Assembly (NCBI GenBank): GCA_023213315.1
Contig: JAKCPI010004278.1
Location: forward strand, 124,001 to 188,000
Source of the DNA: Euborellia annulipes
Taxonomy: Eukaryota; Arthropoda; Insecta; Dermaptera; Anisolabididae
Length of the DNA stretch: 64,000 nt
Direction: 5' to 3'
In this document: positions 8,862 through 18,650 of the stretch, one piece after another
Layout: every line of letters starts with the position of its first letter
How positions within the stretch are numbered: the first letter of the stretch is position 1
The notes under the pieces: model-generated
Told to the model about the DNA's origin: nothing
Databases searched by the model: none
The model's input: the letters and a program-made list of their open reading frames with translations, nothing else
Program-made: the position numbers and the translations under genes

Positions 8862-10787
8862 AGATCAAACTTGCAAATTATATACTGGATTATAAAAATT
8901 ACCTCTTCATAATTGTTATCTACAATTAGCTCTATAGAATTTGAATTAAGAGTGTGAAAGCAAGAATTTGTTGGATTATCACCCAGAAATTCATCCATTT
9001 GTTCATAAAAATTGAAACGCGGCCTGCCAGTTCGCTTTATGTTGTCTTTCGCTTTCCTGTAGCTTTTTAACAAACTATTCCATTTATTTTGTACTGCTAC
9101 TGCAGTTACTTCGTAATGACTAATAAAGGGAAATGAGAGAGTATTTTCTCCGAAAAAGTTGTAAAAAGTACTGAACTCACAAATGCCGTATTCTACACTC
9201 GCGCAAAAACAAATTTGGGAGAGAGTTTTAATATATAGGGTAGTCGAAAAAGTCTTTTCGTATTTCTAATCAAACTTCAAGTAATTTTTTTTATATTGAT
9301 AATAAACTTTATTGAACTAAATATGTACCATTTTGGTCGACCACCTTTTGTCATTTTTCTGCTAGAGACATTATTCCATCAGTGTAAAACTTTTCTGGTT
9401 TCTCGGCGAAAAACTTCGACAAGAAATTTTCACAGGCATCTCTTGAAGTCAACTTTACTACATTAAGGGAGTTCTGCATTGACCGAAACAAATGGTAGTC
9501 TGATGGTGCAGGTCAGGACTATATGGTGGATGCATTAAAACTTCCCAGCCAAGCTCTCTAAGTTTTTGCCGAGTCATTAAAGATGTGTGTGGTCTAGCGT
9601 TGTCCTGGTGGAAGACGAAGCCCTTTCTGTTAATCAGTTCTGGTCGTTTTTTTCGATTGATTCCTTCAATCTCATCAGTTGTTGACAGTAAAGTGTAGAA
9701 TCAATCGTTTGACCAGGCTGGAGCAGCTCATAGTGGATGATTCCTTTCCAATTCCACCAAACACTCAGCATAACCTTTCGAGGCGTCAATCCTGGCTTTG
9801 AGACTATTTGTTGAGCTTCACCACGCTTGCACCATGATCTTTTTCGCACATTATTGTCGTATTTGATCCACTTTTCGTCTCCTGTTACCATTCGCTTCAG
9901 AAATGGTTCGATTTCATTTCGTTTCAGCAAAGAATCGCAGATGTTAATTCGGTTCATTAAATTTTTCACAGACAATTCATGTGGTACCCACACATCAAGC
10001 TTCTTTTTGTAGCCAGCCTTTTTTAAATGGTTCAAAACCGTTTGATGATGAATGTTTAGTTCCTTGGCAATGTCATGGCTGCTTATGTGACGGTCCTTGT
10101 CAATCTTTTCCATAATTTCATCGACTTTTTCAACGATAGGTCGACCAGAACGAGGTGCATCTTTCACATCGAAATTTCCAGAACGAAAGCTACACGAACT
10201 GATATAGCATCGTCTCCGTGAACTTCACAAATTTCATTGGCGGCTTGCGTGGCATTCTTCCCTTTTTTATACAAAAATTTCAAAATATAGCGAATTTCTT
10301 CATTATTTTCACTCATTTTTGAAAAGCTGTAACTTATGTTCAGCTTCACCAAATTTAATTTTCTTTAAGGTTAAATGAAGCATGAAATTTCACCTTTCCA
10401 ATACTATATGGTATGACACAATGTGATTGGTAGCACTGGAGATATACGATTCCAACGACATCTTTGGACAAAATACGAAAAGACTTTTTCGACCACCCTA
10501 TATATTCTGCACAAAAAAAAAAAAAATAAATAAATAAAGCACAATTACATACTTCCAATTCAAAACTTCCATGTTGCATACACCTATCTAAGTGATAACC
10601 ATACCTCTTATTGTTTGCTCCTTATCTTCACCATCAATCCCCGCTCCTGTGTTGTTTCGCCAATCAAGGGCTGCTTGATATTTGCTCCTCAGATTTCTCA
10701 TTTTGTTTGCATGTCCTTCCATTCGAATTTGCTGAGGGATGGCTCTGCTTCTATAATTCTTTTATAAAATGTTTGTGCTGTTGGTTT
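8773..10787 (-). CDS. Myb/SANT (trihelix-like) gene interrupted by mariner
   Basis: Exon 10787-10605 (TTTTACAG acceptor, GTATGG donor) reads YKRIIEAEPSLSKFEWKDMQ then RNLRSKYQAALDWRNNTGAG, with one shift, a trihelix-like DNA-binding segment. The next exon starts after TTTTGTGCAG at 10506, and the mariner sits six bases inside it. With the element and one TA ignored, the frame continues EYILKLSPKF, the expected end of that domain. A further exon after CCCTTTATTAG (about 9120-8926) gives EVTAVAVQNKWNSLLKSYRK and NFYEQMDEFLGDNP, a second Myb/SANT-like unit. It splices (GTAATT / GTTTCAG) to VVDKIQEKRIPYQIIRS and a stop at about 8773, 40 bp before the MADF gene. It may be two genes. Confidence 0.55.
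9236..10500 (-). mobile_element. mariner element with TA duplication
   Basis: 1265 bp bounded by inverted repeats TAGGGTAGTCGAAAAAGTCT (left) and TAGGGTGGTCGAAAAAGTCT (right, other strand), both continuing TTTCGTATT. TA is duplicated at 9234-9235 and 10501-10502. Full length for the family. Confidence 0.95.
9309..10316 (-). pseudogene. mariner transposase (D,D34D type)
   Basis: Begins MSENNEEIRYILKFLYKKGK at 10316, with the paired-like N-terminal helix-turn-helix, followed after a shift near 10165 by the second HTH (DIAKELNIHHQTVLNHLKK). First catalytic Asp: VTGDEKW; then WWNWKGIIHYELL. After another shift in the poly-T run at about 9648 the frame gives the second Asp box (HQDNARPH) and the third (YSPDLAPSDYHLF) and ends GTYLVQ at 9309. 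About 335 codons, normal for mariner. All catalytic residues are readable, so this copy died recently or carries assembly indels. Subfamily was not assigned. Confidence 0.92.
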
Positions 10788-11088
10788 CTGTAAAACACAA
10801 GAAAATAAAATTAATAGATACCTTCATAACAATAAACTTGATTTCATTTTTTCATCTAGGATTTAAACAACTAGGTATTTAGATGAATTGTGCATCGAAT
10901 TCCTTTTTTTTTTTTTAATTTTGGTGTATTCATTTGATTAATTACGTGTTACAATTAAGCTGTGAAAACGTATATCTGATGCCCTAACTATATGTTAGAA
11001 ATATTCAACGGCCTTGGTGTTACATATGGGGGGAAGGTGACTAAAGAGACAACATTCTCTCCCGGTGTTTTTAGCTCTGGCGTCCTTG
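10788..11088. other. No gene seen; possible 3' LTR remnant
   Basis: AT-rich. On the minus strand this lies just downstream of the env remnant, where a 3' LTR would be expected, but I found no matching LTR copy. Confidence 0.3.
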
Positions 11089-11817
11089 TTTATCTATTAT
11101 TTTTTCGTTTGAAGTGATTCTTATATTTTACTAGTACCAAAATGATGATGATCAAGGCGCACGAGGCGAGTAAAATTGATATAATGGGAATTTTATTCGA
11201 GTGAATGTTGTCACTTAAGGGTTGCCGCGTTCAGGATTCCCTGCTTAGAGTTGTGTGTAAGCGCATTTGCTAAATTTCTCTCATTAGACATAATCCTATT
11301 AATTTGCTCGTTGAGTTTGTCTACTAAATTTGTATGTGTCTTAAGGACTAGCTCGTTCTGACTCTGCAGGGTCCTTTGGTTTTTAGTCAAAAGGTTGAGG
11401 ATGTTGTCATAACGCTTCCTATCGTCGTTGTCCATGTTACCTGTGATAAAATTGATAACTGAGCCTAATCCGTTTATTATCCCCCTCTTTTCCCTTCTAT
11501 GGTTCATCAGATTCGAGTTTTTCGCTTTCAGGGTCCTTAATTATTCCGAGGTCGAATTGATCCCTGTGTCCCCTTTAAATTTCGCTGTTTTCGGGGGCCA
11601 TTCGTTTTAAATTTTCGTATGCTAACTTCACCTTCTGGAATTTCATGAAGACGTCTAGGTTATAGTAGTAGTGGATGTATTGGTTGCCTTCAAATAACTT
11701 CACATGTTGAAACTTGTTCAGGTGGAATCCTAGGTTCTTGTCGATTCTCTCGGGGTCGGTGTTTGCGGCTGCTAATTCCAATAGGATGGCCAGGAGGGGG
11801 AAGGTCCAGATGGCCAT
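11089..11817 (-). pseudogene. env: Errantivirus-like env (F-type glycoprotein), internally deleted
   Basis: Old insect endogenous retrovirus envelope. A signal-peptide-like start (hydrophobic run then AAANTD) lies at 11817-11740. After a frameshift near 11540 comes a furin-type site RREKR followed by a hydrophobic GIINGLGSV fusion-peptide-like stretch and a heptad-rich segment down to 11211, as in baculovirus-F-like envelopes. Then, in another frame at about 11210-11095, comes a strong hydrophobic helix and a short basic tail (KNHFKRKNN), i.e. transmembrane anchor plus cytoplasmic tail. The family is usually well over 400 residues; here most of the ectodomain between heptads and anchor is gone. 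With one frameshift and the deletion it is not functional. Confidence 0.75.
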
Positions 11818-11989
11818 TTCCTAAAACAGACGCGGGGGCTGTTTAAGTGGCGGTTGCTACTGTCATGAAGATAAGTGGGGTGGGGGTTCGGTGAAAAGGA
11901 GAGAGGAAAAAAAAATTTTCTTTTATTATATTTTATTTTATTATTATATTTTCTTTTTTTTTATTTTCAATGAGATAAGGGGCGTTTAT

Positions 11990-12331
11990 TTATTCGCCGT
12001 TACAGTAACTCGCCCAGGCTCTAAATCTTTTTATTCCGACCGCGCCTCTCTGGTCGGCTTCCATTTGCCGCGCTCTCGCTTCCTCGAGCAGCCGTGTTTT
12101 CACTCTTGCTCTTCTTATTTCCTCCTCGGCTTCCCGTCTCGTGGCTTTTTCTACAATCTCGATCTCTTGCTGAAGGTGGCGTACTCTAGGTTCCCGCCCT
12201 CGGAGGTCATTGAGTATATTTTCTAATTCCTCCCACTCCTTGATGATGTATTGTTTCCGTTCCTCCAGCGTCATCTTCTTTGCCGTCTCCTCTCGGCGTT
12301 CCATCTGGAGCCACCTCAGTTTTCTGCCCAT
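11990..12331 (-). CDS. Charged coiled-coil ORF, unrecognised
   Basis: An open frame of 113 codons beginning MGRKLRWLQMERREETAKK. It is dominated by Glu, Arg, Lys and Leu in heptad-like spacing (EEWEELENIL, RHLQQEIEIVEKATRREAEEE), predicting a long coiled coil, with a short basic C-terminus. GC content is higher than in the neighbours. It lies on the same strand as the env remnant (downstream) and the Jockey-type ORF1 (upstream). It could be part of an element's gag or an accessory ORF. No family is recognised. Confidence 0.4.
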   Translation of the reverse strand: MGRKLRWLQMERREETAKKMTLEERKQYIIKEWEELENILNDLRGREPRVRHLQQEIEIVEKATRREAEEEIRRARVKTRLLEEARARQMEADQRGAVGIKRFRAWASYCNGE

Positions 12332-12419
12332 GTTGCCTGTTGGGGGCGGTGTAAGTGGTGGTTAGTGTAGAGGGCGTAATGGCTAACTACTGAAAGCTAC
12401 TGAAATATATTTTTTTAAT

Positions 12420-13260
12420 GTCAATATTAAAGCCTATCCCTAACTGGTCATTGTGCACATCTGAGTCATTATAATAAGGGGCGAGTCCTTTTATGAGGAA
12501 GGATTGGACTTTTTCCTCATTTAGGGAGTAAGTGAAGAATTTGATCTTACTTGTTTCAAATTCTTTTCCTACTCTTTTGTAATCGTCTATCGAATTTATA
12601 TAGACGACGCGTCGCGACGTGTTTATTTTTGTGAATAAATTTTGTGCTAAAGTTAGTTATTTTTAATTTATTTTTAATTATGTCATTAGAGTGTATCATG
12701 TCTGTATATAAAACATTTAGCCGAGGTCTCTTCTTTTGTTGCGTTGCTCGTGGTTTCTGTTGGGCTCTGGGCTGTTGTTCGGTTACTCGATGTACTGGGA
12801 GTTGTACGCGGCGCCTCCTGTCTTGCTGTTTGTTGTGTTGTTCTCTGGTTTGGTTTTTGTTTGTTGTCTATGTTGTTTTTCGGTCCTGTATCGTTGGTAG
12901 TTTTTTTGTTTTTTTAGTTGTGATTGCTCGTCGTAGTCATTTTCCTCGTCCTCTTGTGTTATGTCCATTGTTTTGTCTTCATCTGTTGCTAGGATTTCGA
13001 ATGGATTTGTATGCTCGAAGTTAGTCTGAAGTTGTTTTTCTGTTTGGTTCTTTTTTCCATTTTCCAGTTGTAAAATTTTTTTTTCTAGGGCTTTTATTGT
13101 TTCCAATAATTGTTTTATTTGTTTATCCTTATTCATGTTTAGATTCGGTTTAATTTGAGGCATTCTGGATTTATTTATGTAGGCGGCAATTTTTTCCGCC
13201 TTTTCTTCTCTGTTGGATATGGAAGAAAATTTCAGAATTTTTTCTGAAAAATAGATGCCG
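12420..13260 (-). pseudogene. Jockey-type LINE ORF1 remnant
   Basis: Frame 13260-12783 is hydrophilic with a coiled-coil segment (KDKQIKQLLETIKALEKKIL) and the ORF1 motif NPFEILATDED. Further on, about 12640-12420, another frame reads FFTYSLNEEKVQSFLIKGLA, the PRE_C2HC-like domain upstream of zinc knuckles in Jockey ORF1 proteins. The same motif occurs in the better copy at 47912-47478 (KPQTFLLKGLAP). ORF1 proteins bind the element RNA as chaperones. The zinc knuckles are missing here. Confidence 0.55.
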
Positions 13261-13286
13261 ACAAAGTCCTTAAATAAAAAAAAAAC

Positions 13287-13329
13287 CGCCCCCCCCCCCC
13301 CCCGACAAAATTGCATTAATCCGCCACTG
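13287..13329 (-). mobile_element. hAT-like terminus with poly-G run
   Basis: On the minus strand the sequence begins CAGTGGCGGATTAATGCAAT and runs into a G tract, resembling the hAT-type end CAGTGGCG at 33490-33501. No partner end was found, so the element is truncated. Confidence 0.4.
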
Positions 13330-13399
13330 GTATTTGATTAATATTAATAAGTGATTAAGGTGGTATCGATAATCAATTATTAATTATGGTTAACTGTGA

Positions 13400-13710
13400 G
13401 GGACGAGGCGAGCGACATAATTCAGTTTTCAACGATCCCGCGGTGATTTGTTACACCTTCGTGTGTTTCTCTAATTACTTTTAGTTGCGCCTCTTTATCT
13501 TCAATGTCACTCAAAATTTTACTGCATTTGAATATCTCCACCTTCCTAAATTTGTTTTGTATTAGATTATTTAGTGGGATGAACAAATCTGGGTCTTCAA
13601 AGTAAATATAGGTTAAAGTCGGGGTAAGTTAGGACAGGTGGGTTGGATATGATTTCTTTACAATCATTAAAGGCTTTTGCGTAATCCCGGTCGTTAATAT
13701 TTATTCTGGC
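13400..13710 (-). pseudogene. pol: Errantivirus/gypsy pol remnant with internal deletion
   Basis: Minus strand about 13710-13625 reads as the end of the RT thumb (DYAKAFNDCKEII then PVLTYPDFN). About 13600-13420 reads as the start of an integrase zinc-binding domain (HEGVTNHRG, first two His of HHCC). The RNase H domain expected between them is absent. It shares orientation with the env remnant and the primer-binding site, so these may be parts of one eroded provirus. Confidence 0.5.
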
Positions 13711-13968
13711 TCTTTTTTTTTAAACGATTTAATACTCGCAGAACGTGTGAGCCCCGTGAGAGCTGCACCGGAGAAGTCTTGAGTCGTGGAGAAGTCGTAG
13801 ATTACGAAGTAGCTTCCTCTGCCCCTTTGTTGATCTTCTTTGAAGTTCCCGGATTGTTCCGTCAATCACTCGGGTAACCAGGGGGGGGGGGGGGTCACTG
13901 CTACTTACACAAGTAAAGATCTAATAATGATCACCATGGTAACCGTGTACCACGTTTCGTGTTTCTAG

Positions 13969-13981
13969 ACCGACTGCGCCA
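13969..13981 (-). other. Errantivirus-type primer-binding site
   Basis: The minus strand TGGCGCAGTCGGT follows CATAAT, matching the PBS used by 17.6/297-type errantiviruses, which sits directly after a 5' LTR ending in AATT. This places the 5' LTR to the right, from 13982. I could not find its far end. Confidence 0.55.
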
Positions 13982-14586
13982 ATTATGTATTTCTATTAGG
14001 AAGAAATAAAAAATGGCAATTTAAATTTTTTATAAAGTTTATTACGTGGTAAAAGTTACAAGTAGCGTAGTTTCTTGAGGGAATACAAAAATCTGAGTTC
14101 CTTATCTCTAACAGAGGTTTATATATGGGTCTGTGTAGCAGGGGGTTGGATCGGAGTCATATATAATTATATAATTTCTTGTGGAAAGTTTCGGAGAGTT
14201 TGGATATTGTACTTGGTTATTTGGTATGAGATGGAAAGGGATGTTGTTGTTTGGTAAATAATGATAATGCACAAGTAGAAAACTTGTGTTTATTTCATTG
14301 TTTTTATAAAAGAAAATGAAAATCTTTATTGGAAATTTTCTAGGTTTGAACAACGAAAGTTACCATTAAAAAATATTGATATATAATATTTTTTTAAAAA
14401 CAATGAAATAATCACAATTAGACAACGCATGGGTGGGACTTAATATTGTCCCTCACTGTACTTATCTATATTTTAACACAACATACATATACGCATACGC
14501 GTGGTGGACCGCATTTTTGTGTTAAAAATAGAATTGTGCGAAAACTGTACGTGGTATGCAAAAACTAATAACATTTCCGTTATCAG
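13982..14586 (-). repeat. Putative 5' LTR region, far boundary unknown
   Basis: Non-coding stretch upstream of the primer-binding site. The LTR assignment rests only on that position. Short plus/minus frames here look like chance. Confidence 0.3.
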
Positions 14587-14937
14587 GGGACTTTCTCTAT
14601 AATTTTCTCTATTTTCCCATTGAGTAATCTTTGAAAAATATTTAAATTATCATTTTGAAGTAAATGAAATTTTTTGATTACATCTAATCCTAAAAGTATA
14701 TCATACGAAAATTTACCATTGCCCGGGAGCCGTGGCTCAGTGAGAAGACATTGGCTTCTCGCACCGGAGTCCCGAGTTCGCCTCCCGTCCCAAGCGAGAA
14801 AAATTTATTTCATTTGATTTGACTAAAAATCATTTGAAATAAATAGGGATGGGGTCTAAATGGCCTTAGATGCTGAAAAAGACAAAAAAAAAAAAAAAAA
14901 AAAAAAATTACCATTCATGATTACATGAGCTAGCGGG
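14587..14937 (-). pseudogene. Retropepsin fragment split by a SINE
   Basis: Reading the minus strand and skipping the SINE at 14721-14907, the frame runs HPLAHVIMNGKFSYDILLGL then DVIKKFHL. ILLGLDVI is the second conserved box of retroviral-type aspartic proteases. The frame stays open on both sides of the SINE once one copy of its target duplication is removed. It abuts a gypsy LTR block at 14937 and probably belongs to a different element from the pol gene to its right. Confidence 0.6.
14721..14907 (+). mobile_element. tRNA-derived SINE, full length
   Basis: Head with A-box-like CGTGGCTCAGTGAG and B-box-like CGAGTTCGCCTCCCG; body GGGGTCTAAATGGCCTTAGA; poly-A tail of about 23. The direct repeat TTACCATT flanks it (14713-14720 and 14908-14915). 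Same family as the copy at 6930-7095. Confidence 0.85.
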
Positions 14938-15027
14938 TGCGGGAAAGGTTTTATTATTGGAAATGGATTAATCAAAAAAATTGGTTGCTCGCTTTAGTTT
15001 ATTGAATTTAATTTGATTTGTAACTCA

Positions 15028-16797
15028 GAAATGAAATTCGGCGTGCCGGCCTGAGCCACACATATTTGCTGAATACATCCATGAATACAAAAATATATTT
15101 ATATCCGAATTTAGTGGTTGGAAGGGGACCATATATATCTACACTGTGCATTTCATTTCGCGCTTTGGCGACTACATGAAATGAACCTTCGGATTTATAT
15201 TGCTGAGGAAATTTTGATTTTTGACAAAGTGCACAAGATTTAATTACATTCCTGACAGTCGTTGTCAGATTAGGCCAATAAACTTCCTGCTGGAGAAACC
15301 ATCTCGTTTTCGCGACACCAAAATGCCCATAATATTCATGATATTCGCGAGCAAGAGTTTCCCAAAGGTGTTTTGGAGCCATGACACGAATAGATTCAAA
15401 TGACGATTGAGATTTCTTAAAAAGAATGTAATATTGAGTAAAATATTGTTTATATTCTCCCTTTTGACCACACAGTGAAATAAGTTTATCAATGTTGGGA
15501 TCGAGTTTTTGTTCTCTTAATGTTTTATTGACATTTTTTGCTAACTGTGGGGATAACGGTGGGGCTGATATTGAAGTTGCAGCTAACAACTCCTTAGCCG
15601 GAGAGTAAGCAGTGCCACTTCCCATGCGACTAAGAGTGTCGGCCACAATATTATCTTTACCAGGAATATATTCCATGGTGATATTATATTGTTGAATAAT
15701 TTCGGCCCAGCGAGATAATTTAGCATTATGGACTAAGGTGGCTTGTTTTAACATTAATAATGCTTTATGGTCTGTTTTTAGTAAAATTGGATATCCGAGA
15801 ATGATGGTTCGAAACCTCTGTAGGGCCCAAACAATAGCAAGAAGCTCCAACTCCGTGGAGGTATTGTTCCTCTCGTACTGCTAGAGGCACCTACTCGCAT
15901 AGGAAATTACTTTCTCGGTTTCATTAGAAATTATTTGGCATAGTGCCGCCCCAAGACCCCTGTAACTACCATCCGTGTATAATATAAATGGTTGTGTATA
16001 ATTTGGAAATTTGAGACAAATGTTTGTTAAAAAGTAATTTTTGCAATTTTGAAACTTTTGAGTATCAATTTCAGACCAGGACCATGACGAATGACGAACA
16101 TGCTCTTGGAGCGGAGACAAGACAGCTGACAAATGGGGAAAATATCGCCTATAAAAAGAAACTATTCCAAGCCATGATTTGAGTTGCTTTTTATTTTTAG
16201 GGACTTCCCAATTTTTAATAATTTCAAGTTTTTGCGGATCGGGGCGCACACCTTCTTTTGACAAGATATGGCCTAAAAATTTCACTTCCTCACGAAAAAA
16301 TTCACATTTATTGGGGTTGAGTTTGATGTTAAATTTTCGAAAAATAGAGAACAAAGACTTTAAATGACACATGTGGGCCGTAAACGAATCAGAGGACAAG
16401 AGTACGTCATCGACGTAGTTTGCGGCGAAATAACGAGTTTCTGGACCTAACATGAGCTCCATCGCTCGGTTAAACGACGCAACACTCGTACATAGTCCGA
16501 AAGGGAGTCGAGTAAATTGATAGGATTTGCCTTCGAAAAGGAATGCCGTACATGGGCGCGAATCCGGGTGTAACGGTATTTGCCAGTAAGATTGTGTTAA
16601 ATCCAGGAGAGGGACAGCCACCTCGGCTGTGTATCCATTAAGAGGAGTTCCTCCGGGGGTGGGGGAACCTCGGTGGACTTTTTCATGCGGGCATTAAGTT
16701 GCCGAGCATCGAGACATAGGCGGATTGTTCCATCCTTTTTCTCCACGGTTCTAATCGGGTTAACGTATTGTGATTGAGATCGTTCTATCACCCCCAC
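15028..16797 (-). pseudogene. pol: gypsy pol: reverse transcriptase, RNase H, integrase
   Basis: RT starts near 16797 (GVIERSQSQYVNPIRTVEKK) and, after a one-base shift at about 16610, continues with LLDLTQSYWQIPL, FTRLPFGLCTSVASFNRAM and the catalytic YVDD at about 16410. RNase H follows: LYTDGSYRG (first Asp) in this frame; then, after a second break near 15880, MELLAIVWAL, TDHKAL and IVADTLSR. Integrase starts with the HHCC finger (YHEYYGHFG ... CALCQKSK) and the first catalytic Asp in SVDIYGPLP; the core ends at VFSKYVWLRP, where the ORF runs into LTR sequence at 15028. Second and third catalytic acidic residues are missing. Confidence 0.93.
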
Positions 16798-16925
16798 TCC
16801 AAATACTGCGTTAACAATACTCGAAGTGGTTGTCGATGTGAATGAGGTATCGAATATGTTTTTACAGTGAATGGGACCTCGTCAAGGAGTTCAATCCGGT
16901 GCTCATATCCCACCATGCACCCAGG

Positions 16926-17543
16926 CTAGTCGTCGAAAATATCAGCAAAGGAATAAATTAAATTTTGAAATGTTTGTGCTTCATTGTTAGATAAAATTGG
17001 TGGAATTTCGATGGTCGAAAGTTGTTGTTGAATTGAAAGGCTACTACGATTTTGTTGGCAGTGGGCCGAAAGAGAGGGAGTTTTTTGGTTATGTGACGGA
17101 CAGACAATTTTGATGATTTCCTGATTGATTTTAATTTCAGTTGAATTTTCAAAAAATTTTAATTGAATTTGGTGTTCCCGGCACCATCCAACTCCAAGGA
17201 GGCAAGGCACTTTGAGTGCGGGAACAACCAAAAACGTGGCCGAGAAAGGTTTTCCAAAAAGTAAAAAGTCAAAAATAATACAAGTGGTAATTTTAGGGCT
17301 TCGGGCACCTGCGGCCCCATGTACATAAGTACCTTGAATCGGAAGAGTTTGAAGAGGAATTTTGTGTTTATTTAATTCGAAAAAATTTTGTTCACTGATT
17401 AGATTAATTTCGCTGCCGGGGTCTAATAAGGTTTCTAAAAATATCTTTTCTACTTCCAATTTTACCCATACACATTGATTATTTTTTGACGAGAATTTAT
17501 TTGACAAATCTGCGGCACGACACGATTGAGATTGGTTTCCCAC
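16926..17543 (-). CDS. gypsy aspartic protease and linker
   Basis: Retropepsin with the flap-side box VPCLLGVGW and the catalytic box LLDPGSEINLI, where the normal D-T/S-G triplet is DPG, an unusual middle residue. The ORF continues through a linker (LSAHCQQN) into the RT entry region (FADIFDD). A stop after FADIFDD separates it from the RT frame at 16797. The related copy at 49092-49832 has a normal LLDTGS, so DPG looks like a mutation in this copy. Confidence 0.88.
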   Translation of the reverse strand: MGNQSQSCRAADLSNKFSSKNNQCVWVKLEVEKIFLETLLDPGSEINLISEQNFFELNKHKIPLQTLPIQGTYVHGAAGARSPKITTCIIFDFLLFGKPFSATFLVVPALKVPCLLGVGWCREHQIQLKFFENSTEIKINQEIIKIVCPSHNQKTPSLSAHCQQNRSSLSIQQQLSTIEIPPILSNNEAQTFQNLIYSFADIFDD

Positions 17544-17699
17544 CTGAGAATCTAATATTTCCCCTGATTTCCTTGTCCCATGGGAAACAAGGGATGTTCG
17601 TTTTCCGACTGCTCATCGTCGGAGCGAACTAGTGACGCATCTCGGTAATTTACGGATGGGCAAGCGGTACATGCAGCTAATTGAGCCCTACCAGGATGT

Positions 17700-18392
17700 T
17701 CATTTCGCCCAGTGGGGGGGTGGATTGCGCCGTGGCGGAATTGGAGTTGGCGGTTTTGGTGGAATTGGCCTTGATTGTTGAGGGTTAGATTGGTTGCTAT
17801 TATTATTATTATTATTACTTCTAGATAGTTGCGAATTTTGATTACTAATTTGATTGTGATTGTTATGACTTGGGGTGTTTCTATTAATATTTGGCGGTGG
17901 TGCTCGATAATTAGATGATTGGTTGGTATTATACTGATTGCTCTGGATTTTGTCTAATTTTTCTAATACTGATATTATTGTTTTATATTGCCGAGTTACA
18001 GAAATTAAACTATTTTGGATATGGTACGGTAAAAGTGATATTAGAATTTCAATTAAATTGGATTCCGCTAATGGAGTCTCCAATTGTTGAGCCTATCTAT
18101 ATCGTTGGGAGAATATTTTGGTCATTTGTTGCCTGGATGAAATTGGACTGTATAAATATTGAGAGAGAAATGTAGCCTGAGTGGCTGCACTCCAATATTT
18201 TTCTAAAAATCTGTCAAGAACCTCGCCTATTTCTATGTCCTGATAATAACTTTCAAGGGCCCATTGCTTTGCCTCACCCTCTAGAAAAAAAGGAAATATA
18301 TCTCTCGCCATCGTTAGCGTGACTTCATGGTCCGCGACTAATTTCTTAAATTTTCTGATTACATCTTTAGGATGTGGGCCACTTAATTGCAA
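17700..18392 (-). CDS. gag: gypsy gag, capsid and Asn/Pro-rich tail
   Basis: Two minus frames, 18392-18093 and 18083-17700, read as one Retrotrans_gag capsid: MARDIFPFFLEGEAKQWALE, FLEKYWSAATQ, FSQRYR, then ESNLIEILISLLPYHIQNSL after a small break. The C-terminus is a low-complexity Asn/Gln/Pro tract (SNNNNNNSN, PPKPPTPIPP) in place of an obvious zinc knuckle. Confidence 0.8.
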
Positions 18393-18650
18393 TTCCCTTG
18401 AAAATTTTGGTTAGCCTTGGATCAGTTGTTGTATTTCGAGGAACGAATATTTAGATTTTTGGTTAATATTAGAATAATTAAATGAAGATGACGTTAAATT
18501 TTCTTTTACTTTATTTTCGACAATTTTGGTTATGGTATTTTCTAAAATTGGATTATCGGGATCACCTAATGTCGCATTTGCAATGGATTCATTTATGTTT
18601 AGAATTTCGGTTTGTGTTTGCTGTTGAAAATTTTCTAAAGTTGAGTTTAT

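Noticed and set aside
8828..8862. TA microsatellite in the Myb-gene intron
   Set aside because: Ordinary simple repeat; no independent significance.
13287..13303. C/G homopolymer runs (also 13888, 28930, 33160, 33180, 33460, 37970)
   Set aside because: Treated as terminal G-tracts of MITE-like ends or sequencing-prone homopolymers, not as features with function.
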